Positions 1-10,904 of a stretch of 64,000 nt of DNA are shown here, one piece after another (the first letter of the stretch is position 1; the number at the start of each line of letters is the position of its first letter). The DNA comes from Bradysia coprophila (taxonomy: Eukaryota; Arthropoda; Insecta; Diptera; Sciaridae). The position numbers and the translations under genes are program-made. The notes below the pieces were generated by a model that was given only the letters and a program-made list of their open reading frames with translations, did no database searches and was not told the DNA's origin. The DNA lies in the NCBI RefSeq assembly GCF_014529535.1, contig NW_023503292.1:1337354-1401353 (forward strand). The letters are read 5' to 3'.

Positions 1-50
1 AACAGCATATTAATTTTATAAGCCCCCAGTACTTCGTACGGGGCTAAAAA
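1..50 (+). repeat. Hairpin-ended dispersed repeat, copy 1 (3' end only)
   Basis: The sequence ends in a compact stem-loop (CCCC, A, GTAC, TTC loop, GTAC, GGGG) followed by CTAAAAA. The same terminus recurs at 20701-20750 and 35853-35901. Similarity between copies stops right after the A run, so this looks like a true element end. Here only the end is inside the window. Confidence 0.75.
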
Positions 51-344
51 TGAATCGTCTCTAGAGCCATAAAATATTGTCGATATGCAGAATTAGCACC
101 ACCTCTTCGGCAATCGTTTCACACCCACATAATATAAAGAGAAAAGCTCGACTATCAGCACCAATCACAAACAAACGTGACAGTGTTGACGTTGACCATG
201 ACCCTGTGGAAGCAAACATTAAGAATATATTATTTTAAGACTATAGATTAGTGACGGGCGAATCTGCGGAACGAGTGAACGACCGGTTGACAACATATTC
301 TAATGTTGTAATGGTTTTTAGACAATTTTTAGACTACATATTCT
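51..344. other. Intergenic, no feature seen
   Basis: AT-rich sequence with no credible coding exon. I see nothing else in it. Confidence 0.5.
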
Positions 345-1494
345 GGAACAACTTCAGGTGGCGAAATGTCAAAAAAATTTCGAGTTGTGGTACATTGTTC
401 TTATTTACTTCAAATTATGCAATACAAACAACAAAAACATCAAAATTTTCCATTTCAGAACCAATTGAATGAGGTTGGACAGCACTTATAAAGAAAAATC
501 ATCTTGTTAGTGTCTCTGCAGTGGCGTGTTTGATTTTCGGATTTGTGTTGCACTAACCTAAGAGTAATTATACCTAGAGAGGAAATTCGAACAAAATTAC
601 GTAAAATCATAGCACTGAACAAAGCACCAGAACAGATTTTTTACCGGTCATTTGGACCTTCATTTTTGAAAAATGCTACTGGGTTTCTAATTAATTAATT
701 TATTTTTATATGAGAAATTTGGACTACTGCGTCGAGTAGGCCCCTCTTGAAAATTCTGTTCTAGTGCTTTGTTCAGTGCTATGGTAAAATACGTGGTACC
801 AACGTGAAATATGAAATGTTTATTGATATGTTTGTTTGCCCTCTTAATTAAGAGGGCAAATTGAACTATCAAAAGCGAAATAGCGACAGTATATACATGT
901 ATTGGTGTAAAAGTATACGAATTGTGTATCTTATACAAACTGATGTTGGGACCACATTTCGCCGTACAAATTTCCTCTCTAGTTATAATTATTCTAAGGC
1001 ACAAACAAAACAATAAAATGCAAATTTCTATACATTTTCAATCCAATTTTCAAAAACTCTTTTTTTGTGAATTCCTCATGAAGTTGTTAGTTAAATAACG
1101 ACGCTTTATTTGTCCTAGGTCATGATGCACCATCTGTCCGAGATTTTGAAGGGCCGAATGTTGACAAATGTTAATTGTTTAAATGCGACGTAATAGCAAA
1201 ATAAGCGTTGGACCTTTCCCGATAATTTGAGACTAATATCGTTGTACCCATTGGAAAATGTTTGAAAAATCCCTTACACGTAAATATTGCTCTACTCAAA
1301 AATTGCTCAAGCGGCACCCTAAAACATAAAATAAAAAAAAAATCTTCCTCAAGAAAATGATCAGTCGCGTAATGTGATTTTTGGATAAAATCGATTTTTT
1401 TTAATCTATCCACCATACTGTATAGAGTAGAAATAACAAAAAACGGGACTAAAAAAAATAGGTTTAGATTTTTCGCCACCTGAAGTTGTTCCTG
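345..1494. repeat. Nested inverted repeats (foldback-like cluster)
   Basis: Three inverted pairs are nested. The outer pair is 345-366 with 1473-1494 (core GGAACAACTTCAGGTGGCGA). The middle pair is about 547-590 with 966-1006 (core AGAGAGGAAATT). The inner pair is about 600-643 with 749-794 (core GCACTGAACAAAGCA). A separate perfect palindrome (CCCTCTTAATTAAGAGGG) lies at 840-857. The arrangement suggests small inverted-repeat elements inserted into one another. The short ORFs here look spurious. Confidence 0.65.
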
Positions 1495-2547
1495 ACCATG
1501 ATCTAAAAAGCGGTTTTTCGGGGTCCTTCGTGCTCCGCAGACTCAACCACCCCTACTGTAAATTGATACGAATAAAATAAGTTCAGGAATTATATTTTCA
1601 ACGATTCGAAACAGAATTCGATTTTGTAAGTCCATGGCGTCACCAACAGTAAAGCCACAATAAGTCGAAAACAAGTGTAATAAAAATGTTTTCAACATCA
1701 TTGTACGTGATAATGGAATTTTTTTATATCAAAATTCATCAATATTGTCTCTTTCGAACTAAATTCCGTGGTCACATATTTATCTATGTAACGTAACACA
1801 GACATTTTTATCTCCGACTAAACATTTCTGTAGCAATATACTTAATAATACCGAAAAAATCTATTCAGAGGTAACACATTTTTTGTTTGTTTATGAGGAA
1901 TAATATTCTATTTCCAACATTAAATTCCTTTCTCGATTCTTCGTTTTTTTTTAAGAAAAAAAATTACAAAAAAATGCTTTTAATATTTCGTTGTATTTTT
2001 TTGTCAGCCTCACCAGCCTCAAGAAGAACATAATAAACAAGAGAAAAGAAACCTGTTTGCCATTCAAATTGTCGTTTCAACGGTTTCAACGATTCAATAA
2101 TAAAATATAACCAGTAACATATCTCAGTTTTGCAAATTGAAATTATAAGATCTTTCGTATCAAAACGCATTCTTTGCAAAAAAAAAAAAAAAAAATCAAA
2201 ACAACAACAACGTTACAGTCCACGTCATACGAAAGCAGGATGAGAAGGGTTAAACAAGGAATTTTTTTTCTTCATAAATGTCCAATAGTCTAGTCGACGC
2301 GTCACGATGCTATAAATTATTTAGAACGTAAAGGAAAAAAAACCTTTAGGGTGAATCACTGTGGCAAACGTGGGTTGGGTATAGGAAAAACAAAAGAAAT
2401 ATGCGTAGAATGGTAAAGAAATGTTTTTATGCAAACAGTGCTCGGTATAGTTGACAGTTACACATTGTCAATGTTGTGCATGAGATAAGGAAACGCAATC
2501 CTTAGGTATTGATTTGTCACTATAATGTCACTAATAGATCATAAATG
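1495..2547. other. Intergenic AT-rich DNA
   Basis: Poly-A/poly-T runs and no recognisable coding potential. I see no RNA gene or repeat of note. Confidence 0.45.
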
Positions 2548-2718
2548 ATAGTGGAAGTTAACCTGCCAGATTAACGTTCATTTTGCCAATGGTAAGGATA
2601 AGTAACAAGTGCAAGTAATGCACTCTACCAAATAATTGAAATGATGCGTATCAAAATAAAAAAATTGAAATAATATTGTGACACGACATGTCAGTAGGAA
2701 CCTATTTTCCAAGGACTA
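2548..2718 (+). repeat. Dispersed repeat, partner of an inverted copy 3.4 kb away
   Basis: About 165 bp containing the core GACACGACATGTCAGTAGGA. It matches 6139-6305 in opposite orientation with moderate divergence, and similarity ends sharply on both sides. The two copies could be the ends of one 3.7-kb element or two independent copies of a small non-autonomous element. The DNA between them encodes nothing I recognise, which favours the second view. Confidence 0.65.
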
Positions 2719-5700
2719 TTTTTTCGAAAACATTTTCCCATGTTTTCCTAAGTTTTCTCACATTTCCCTGAAGTTTTCTTCATTTTTCCAAAAACAAAAA
2801 CGAGTAACAAAAAGTAAGCCAAGGTACAATGAAAAAGAATGAGGCCAAAATTTACGTTCGTACCTCATTATGATAAGAACCGAAAGTAAAATGTGACAAA
2901 TAAGCTTGTGTTCACTTGACTGGAAGTACGCACTGACTACAGTGTTGCCTTGATAACGACGAAATAATTTTATTAGCAGTTGAATGACGAGTTGTTGGTT
3001 AAATTAATATCAAAACAATTTTCTTTTACTTTCGTTTCTTGTCAAGGAAATTACTCATTTTCAACAGGGCTGTTTTAGTCACTATATCTTTGCACAGTAC
3101 ACACCTACAACACTTGAAACGTCTTTGATTTTTTTGTTTGCACATATTTTACAAGAGCTTAACGTTCTAACACTGTACAGCACCGTTAGATTTTTAAACA
3201 TGTTTCAAGGAGTTATCTACCTACATTGTACATTTAGTAAATATATCCTATGCAAAGATGCAATGTAAGAGGTACTTTCTTGCAAAATGCAAAGAATTCC
3301 ATCAATTGTGCATTTGTTTTGGTTTTTACGGACTCAATTCAACTCTCAAACACATAATCGCAATATCTCTCATAATATTTATTAAATAATAAAATGTGTT
3401 TTAACAGTAATTAATTACAACGAATGAAAATTAGCCCATTAATAGAAACCAGAAAAAGCACATGTGGCTGATGTGTGTTGGTTTCATATAGTAAGTATGG
3501 CATTTTTTCTGCTGTGCAAAATGTTTTAAATTCATTTGAAAAATAAGTATAAATAATGCATGGAAGTATAGAGAGGAAGCTGTAAACAAATTTTTTGCGG
3601 AATTGCGGAATTGCTTAAATTTGAAACTATTTTCACGCGCCAAAAATATTTTTTCACAAAAAGAAAATATTTTCCACCGTCAAAAATAAACTACTCCGTA
3701 ATTTCACGCGCTGCAAATGTTTTTCCCCGTTTAAAGAATGCATCCACACCGTAAACAGGCAAAAAAAATTGAAGCGTCAAATACCGCATGAAAATAACAA
3801 GTTTTTCGCTCGTTCTTCGTAACTTTTCTTCTGCAGTGTTTGGTATGACAAGAGGACTTTCCGTCTGGCCTCCTACAGCGAGACAAACCAACAAAATTTA
3901 TATTATAGATAATTGTTGTGATGATGATGATATTGAGAGACTGCGACATGTATATATTACAATAATGTTTTCGATTATAACGCTCAGTTTAAACACACAT
4001 ATTATTTGAATGACGCAGTTGTACAGCAGAAAAAAAAAACAACATATCTATGTCTAAACATTATTGCAGAAAATAGTAAAATTTTCAAATTATTATTATT
4101 TTCGAATGAACGAAGAATTTTTTTTTTAAATTTTTTTTAAATGTAGAATTAAGTAAATTTCACTTTAATCTTTTTAATCACAAAATCATATAAAACACAC
4201 GTATCCATAAAACCTACTGATCGCGAAATTACACACTGTACACACAAGTATATATATAATGTGTGGCATATTAGTTTTCATAGGTGATTTTGTTGTTGTT
4301 GTTGTTGCTGCTGTTTTTAAATTAGGTAACCAACAACAAATGTACAAAATAACATTATCAAGCTTGAACTCTAGACCCAAAGAAACAATATAAATTTGAT
4401 TTTTTTAAATTTAAAACGAAAGAAATTTTTTTTTTCTGATTTCTTGCAAACGAAATATAGTAATTTCAATTCAAGTGAAAATAATTGCATTAATTTAAAA
4501 AAAAAAAAAAACATTTTTGCATCACACAATATATATTGGTTTGTCTTACATAAAAAAATATGATTTTTTTTGTTGTTCTTGGGTTAATGAGCAAAATATA
4601 GCCAGCACACGTAAAATCTCGTTTTTTTTCGTGTAAACAATATTAACGTTTGTATCGATACTGCGGCATGAACCGTCGTCGTTAACATTTCAAGTCATAC
4701 TAAATCAGACGGCTACAGTGTACGATGAATATTTTGTTTGGTTTTGTTTCGTGAAGAGTGAAAACATACGGATAATCTGACCATTGTATGGTGTAGTCGT
4801 TAAAAGGTGATGCGAATTGAGTGAAACCTGTCCAATGATTTTTTTTCAACCACCACGACTAAATAGTATATTATATACTTTACATTTACACAGAGGAAAC
4901 ATATTTAGTTTTATACACCATGCAATCGCCATACTGCCAGGTGATAACATAAACTCAAATATTTTTATATGTTTGTATTGTCCTCGTACATATATACGCA
5001 GCATCTTAGTTTTCAATCTCTTTCCAATATTACATTATTATCCCTTTGAATTAAGGAGAGACAACATAACATTTCTGTTTGGAAGAGACAGGTTCTTCTA
5101 ATTTCTTCTGTTCCTTTTCGCATTTTTTTACGATGATTCGATACAGATTTATAGTCATTTTCATCAGCAGGAAAGATAAGAATGATTTTTGTTGAAACAC
5201 GGCGATGCCAATGTCCAGTAATCATCTAAAAACGCGGGTTGAAATGGTGAAAATACTTTATCACCTCAACGCTCGGTAAGTTGTGCTTCCCAGTTATGAT
5301 AGAACCTTCATTAGCAATCACTTTATATCACTTTAACTTGTAGGTGTTCGATGTGGTTACATTATAGAACAAGATAATAGGACAGTAAATGAATCATTAA
5401 ATACTTACAAAACAGATTGTAAGGTAATGCTAACGTTGGTAGGTTCGCGTTGGTAGCTATCGTGTTATAATCTATATTCAATATTATTGTTTCTCGAAAT
5501 TTGCCTAATTGAAAATCTTAAAGGAATAAGTTCAGCGTGATAATCTCAAATAGCGATACAGTACCTGCTATTTAAAACGTACATAAAATACATACCTAAT
5601 GTAATCTACTATACAATCAACTATCAGCAATTCACCATAGTAAGCAATAACAATAATTAATTCCAGTTTGTTCAAACATTTATTGCTGGTGGTTCTCATT

Positions 5701-6138
5701 TAATAATAACAATTTGACAATCGGCTTTTTAGTAAGGTTTATTGTACGATTATAATTAAAAATAAAATTGATATGTTCAATTGTCTTTCTTTTTAATCTA
5801 ATCAGGGTGGTAACGGTTCGAATTGCAATTTTTTTTTATGTTTCTAATTAATAGAGGTGCAGCGGATTAATACCGGTGCTATATTAACGACGCCATTTTA
5901 GTCAATTTTTTTTATTGTTTGATTGTAGATCGTTCATGCAGTAGTTCATTTTTGTGGTTCCTTTGACGAAATTTTCATTTTCATTTTTCATTTTCTTCAA
6001 TGTTATTACTCGAAAAATAGTTGACTTGGGTTGCCTGAACATGAAACATCAACAAGCAAATTTTCCTAAAACTCTTTTGTTTCGACGTATTGAATAATAG
6101 TTAAATTGAGCTTGATCATGATGCATCTTCAGTCTGAA
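2719..6138. other. Intergenic AT-rich DNA
   Basis: No exon, RNA gene or transposon domain seen. It has many A/T homopolymers and a short (TTG)n tract at about 4289-4312. The small ORFs are compositionally random. Confidence 0.45.
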
Positions 6139-6305
6139 ATACCCTGGAAAATAGGTTCCTACTGACATGTCGTGTCACAATATTATTTCAATTTTTCTAC
6201 ACATCATTTCAATTATTTGGTAGAGTGCACTTGCGCTAGTTACTTAACCTTACCATTGGCAACTTGAACGTTAATGTGGCGGCTTTACTTTCACTATCGA
6301 TGCAC
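6139..6305 (-). repeat. Dispersed repeat, inverted copy of 2548-2718
   Basis: This reads as the reverse complement of the 2548-2718 block, including the core TCCTACTGACATGTCGTGTC. Differences are scattered substitutions and short gaps. Confidence 0.65.
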
Positions 6306-7012
6306 GTTGCATGTAAAATACTTTTTGTAACTCGTGATAAAAAAAACTAATGTCACTTTTCAATATATGTTTATTGACCTCGGCTTCGCCTCACATCAAT
6401 TTATACGAAAATTGGACTTTTTTTTAACTTTTTATGCATAGTAATGTAAATGACTATTGTGATTCATCAAATATGTTGGCATTCGCGAAATATTGTTGTA
6501 TAATTTAGCAAGAAAGAATGACTTAAAGAAAGTTGCATGTAGATTTCTAGGGTAAAGAAATTAACATAAAAAAATGCAAAGAGTAAAGTTCAAAGCACTT
6601 TCTACAGAAAAACAAAATTATGCCCGTGTTCAATTCAGTGACATTATTAAACATATGCGTACAACACAAAATATTATTTGTAGTCAGAAATTAAATTGAA
6701 ATATAAGGTTTCCTACTTTATTATTTCTGAAACATCCAACCATAGAAATATTTAGCCAATGAGTGACTTCTATTTTGTTCTACAAAAAGATTGAATATAT
6801 CTGAGCTAAAATCTCAAAAAGATATGAAATCTCGGTAACAAGAACTGTCAAAGACGAAAACATTTTTGAAGAATGATACAGCGAGTTGTAGTGAGTAAAA
6901 ATTACTTAATTAAACATCACGGTGTGAGTACTCGCACATATTTTGCACGATTTTATCTGCCTAGAATAATAATTTCCCACTTATCCCTCTAGAGCATTTT
7001 TGTTTATCTCGG
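6306..7012. other. Intergenic AT-rich DNA
   Basis: No supported feature. Composition and spurious ORF content resemble the rest of the left flank. Confidence 0.45.
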
Positions 7013-7025
7013 TATATATGTTCAC

Positions 7026-7081
7026 GGCTCGCCCAGCAATGCCCACACGTCTCGACCAGCAATGCCCACACGTCTCGACAA
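7026..7081 (+). repeat. Short tandem duplication
   Basis: A unit of about 25 bp (core CAGCAATGCCCACACGTCTC) occurs twice back to back and is GC-rich compared with its surroundings. Confidence 0.7.
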
Positions 7082-7229
7082 CAATTTTGGAAAGAGGTGC
7101 ATAATCTTCTTTATCTCATATGAGTGGTGTGTGTTGGTGTTTAAGTACATGCCTCACACAACGGCCTTTTCTCTAGGGGGATAAAGAATCGACAAGAAAA
7201 ATTATATAGCTAGAGTTCTAACGAATATA

Positions 7230-9180
7230 TCACTGATATAACGAAGTATATAAGAGACTCGAAGGAATACTCGCGCAAGCTCTCGTATTCGTAACTTCCC
7301 ACGGCAGTAATGTACTCTGATTTTCGGTGAAGAGAGTCAATGGGTTCCAACCATGGCAACAAGTAGCTCGTGTCTTAATATATATTACACCCTTGTCACG
7401 AAGAAGTCGAGGCTTGCCGAGACTGATAGTGACAAGTGTGTACTCTATTTTATCACATAAGCGAAAACGAGACAACAACATAGAACTGAAGTGTAATTTT
7501 TGAATTAAACTTCTATAGGTAAGTAATTTTGACATCCGAACACCGCGCGTATGTGATAAATAACATAACGATTATGAGCACCAGACAAGTGCTTGGTGCA
7601 ATATAAATAAAACACCTCAAGTCGCACGAATTGTTAAAAAAATCAGAAACAACAATAAAAACTGCCAACAATACCGTTCACGCTTGTCCACCAAATGATC
7701 GCCTGAATTTGGTATTGTTCTGTAATCATTCCCAACGACACCATTTAAAAAACAATCTCCAAATATTACGCTTCCGTCTGCAAATTCAAACTAAAAAACA
7801 ACACCAACCGTGCCTATGCAATATAGTTGTTGTGTATTACATAAAAATCAGAGGAAGAGAACAATATTTATTTAAAGGTTTGATTAATTCGATTTACTTA
7901 CAAATAACAACAACAACAAGATAGATGCGATTTTTATTGCTTTTACATTATATTATAAATCTCTTGACCATTTACACCGTCTCGGAGATAAGATGAAAAA
8001 CTGAATAATTTTTTTGTTCATTTAATCCATTATTCATAGTTGCATGTATAACTAAACTGGTCGGTAGGTATTTACGTCTGAATGATATAAAAAAATATAT
8101 AATTAAATCAATGTAAGATTATGTGGATTAAATTGATGTAACTGCCTAAACCGGTTATTTTTAGGCGCGAATTTTGTAATCGATTTTTATTAGTTATGTA
8201 GAGAGAAAAATACAAGTAATACTCTGGCTCGTACAGGAAGTAAACATTAGTAGAAAAAAGATATTTTTATTTAATAATTTCAAGTTTTGGAAAATTTCCT
8301 TGAAACATTTATGATGCATTAGAAAAATCATGTATGTACCTTTCACATATGAACGAGACGTCATGTCAGAAAGACTTTTCGTTAATTAACCGGTGTATTT
8401 CTTATTAGCATTTAATTCATTTCTGTGCTATGTTGAAAATTGGTCTGCATTTAATCAGTAAACTAATATGTTTTATGCAACTCAAGATCAAATAATGTTC
8501 GAAAACGTTGTATGAATTGACGTTTGTAAAAAATGTGGATCCCACTGCTGACAGCAGTCTACTGCACATAATATTTATTTATCGCATACGCGGTGTGATT
8601 TCCCGAAAAAATTATTCACCTAGGATATATAAACAAACATTATACTTCTGTAAATTGTCAAAGTGTCATTCGCATATCTTGTTGTCTCGTTTTCGCTTAT
8701 GCGATAAAAAAGAATATGCACGTACGACAAGCCGTCTCGGCAAGCCGCGACCGCTTTGTCATACGTGCATAATATTTATTATGTAACAAGAATCGTATGG
8801 AGGTATTTTATCGCACTAGATGTCAGATTTCCCATCCGAGGCGAAGCTGAGGTTGGCAAAACGTCGTGTGCGATAATATACCAGCATACGATTCGTGTTG
8901 CATACGTTTTATGCAATGAAGAAAATCGAATAAATATCGAAGATAATTTTAGTGTGACTTCAGTACACGTGACTTTAAAATTATTTGTTGTAAATCTATA
9001 AAATATTTATTGCGAATATATTTGTAGTAAATAATTGTTGGAAAAATGTTTTTTAAGTTACAAATATCATCACTGAATTGCATAAGATCTTGCTGCTAAC
9101 ACGTTAGTAAATGCGGCTTTTATTGCGCATACGATATGTTTATCATGGCCCTACGTTAGTAAAGGGCCGTGACGCAAGTC
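7230..9180. repeat. Repeat-derived region with inverted and dispersed copies
   Basis: The segment around 7385-7480 and that around 8680-8775 are partly inverted copies of each other (shared core GTCTCGTTTTCGCTTATG; both can be read as a peptide containing LLSRFRLCDK). The stretch at about 9064-9180, with core ATCATCACTGAATTGCATAA, recurs at about 45232. I see no transposase or reverse transcriptase, so this is non-autonomous repeat DNA. The ORFs are better explained as repeat sequence than as genes. Confidence 0.55.
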
Positions 9181-9224
9181 CGTTCCAACTGAAAAATTTG
9201 ACTACCCCCCACTTATTTTATTCG

Positions 9225-9275
9225 TAATATGGGCGTCCTTACGAGTTCAACGAGCTATCACACGCCTCGTAAGGT
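9225..9275 (+). repeat. Short dispersed repeat shared with 49338-49372
   Basis: A block containing GAGTTCAACGAGCTATCACACG recurs in inverted orientation near 49338-49372 inside a cathepsin intron. No function is evident. Confidence 0.55.
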
Positions 9276-9564
9276 TAAGATTTGGCCGAGACATTAAATT
9301 TCAAAAATTGGAAATTTGTAGAAATTTTTATGAAGAAATGGATTTTCAAACATTTTGAAATTGATGAATTTTACCAACCTTTGTTACTTTGTCACTTTGT
9401 TACAACGAAACTTTTGAATTTACCGGCGGATTTGGCTGAAATTTTCAGGGTATGTTAAGGACGTAATTCTAAGAAACTAATTTGAAGTAATTTTTATAAA
9501 AGCTTATAATTTCGGAGCTATGAGCGAGTTAAGCTATGGAGCTATAGGACCCATAACTCAGAAA

Positions 9565-9856
9565 ATATGACAGATAGAAAGTTCGTTTAAAAGACAAATT
9601 TATAGAGTTTCAGATTTCAGTCGACACGTGTTTCATGGTTTTCCTAAAAAGTCGTCTATTTGGGAGCTATGAGCGTTTAAGTGCGAGCTATGTCAGCCAT
9701 AACTGGGAAAATACGGCAGATGGAAACCTCGTGTAGAAGACAAAGTTATAGAGTTTTAGATTCTAGTCGATGCGTGTTTCATGGTTTCCCTAAAAAGTCG
9801 CTTATTTGGGAGCTATGAGTGTTTTAAGTGCGAGCTATGTCAGCCATAACTCGGAA
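9565..9856 (+). repeat. Tandem repeat, two units of about 147 bp
   Basis: Two diverged units each contain GTGTTTCATGGTTT, then TGGGAGCTATGAG, then CTATGTCAGCCATAACT. A partial third unit is visible upstream from about 9513. Confidence 0.7.
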
Positions 9857-9863
9857 AATACAT

Positions 9864-10060
9864 TTTGAAAATTCGTCTATTTTGGGTTAATCTTAGTTGC
9901 TTCGTTAAAAAATCACTAGAAATAGACGGATTTTGAAAATTCGTCTATTTTGGGTTAATCTTAGGTGCTTCTCTAAAGAATCACTAAAATAGACGGATTT
10001 TGAAAATTCGTCTATTTTGGGTTAATCTTAGTTGTTTCGCTAATGAATCACTAGAAATAG
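9864..10060 (+). repeat. Tandem repeat, three units of about 77 bp with internal inverted repeat
   Basis: Each unit opens with TTCGTCTATTTTGGGTTAAT and closes with a segment ending AAATAGACGG. The CGTCTATTTT / AAATAGACG halves can pair, so each unit could form a stem. Confidence 0.75.
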
Positions 10061-10393
10061 CGGAGTTCAGGATTTCTCAAGTTATCGCACATAAAGAAAC
10101 CAATCTAAAATTGATATGGGAACACCTCCTGGATCTTCATGTCGACATTGTCCATATACGAACTCTCAGCGATTGAAAAAAAAGTTCCACAATCAGTTCA
10201 GAAGTTATTGTTCTATTAAAAAATTAGACAAAAATGCTTTTGGGAATTACTTCTAGATCAATAGTCCAACATTAACGATCTACGAACTTGATCTCAACTT
10301 GATCCAAAACTCAATAATATCAGAGCGATTGTCTGAGAAATTGGCGAATCGACTCTTAATATAAACTAGTCGAATGTCCAATTAAATTATGAT

Positions 10394-10432
10394 CAGTCAA
10401 GGGACCCGACCCATCCACAAGATGGAACCTAG
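10394..10432 (+). mobile_element. Candidate Helitron-like 3' end, copy 1
   Basis: CAGTCAAGGGACC is followed by a stem-loop (CCATC, loop CACAA, GATGG) and then CTAG followed by T. A second copy at 38818-38856 has a different but still paired stem. A hairpin a few bases before CTRR is the known signature of Helitron 3' ends. No Rep/helicase gene is in the window, so these would be non-autonomous. The assignment is an inference from the terminus alone. Confidence 0.45.
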
Positions 10433-10904
10433 TATTATACAAACTATTTCATTGTTTAAATTGTGATGCGCATTAGTGGTGCAGCATATCAAATGTCACA
10501 AACTTCACGTCATTTGCAGCGAAACGAAATGATCAAAATCATCAAAAATGAACAATAAATTGTAGCATTTAAAGTGTCAGAAATGTCATTTGCAGTCTCC
10601 TGAAATACTGAAAAATTTCTGAAGATCTTGAAAAATAGAAAGCTTTTAGTGTCTTTACTGTCATAACAATTGAGATGGGAATAGAAATCTTCACATAAAT
10701 TGCAATCTAAAATAATATTGTTTAGTGAAAATATAGTTAAAATCTATTTCAAACAACCGTAAGGAGTGCAAGCTGAATGCCTTCCGTTGTCGCAATAATC
10801 AACATTTTCTAAGCGAAAAAAAAGCAACCTTTCTAAGTGTCATCCCGGTGGTTAACATTTAGATTTCATTCCAATCGTTTTTTTCGATTTGATCGAATTT
10901 AACG
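10433..10904 (+). other. Upstream region of the ZNF106-like gene
   Basis: AT-rich sequence that must include the promoter and 5' UTR of the gene starting at 10905. I see no unambiguous TATA box or initiator. Confidence 0.35.

Noticed and set aside
7230-8786. ORFs sharing LLSRFRLCDK on both strands
   Set aside because: The shared peptide comes from an inverted DNA repeat. There is no conserved domain and codon patterns are random.
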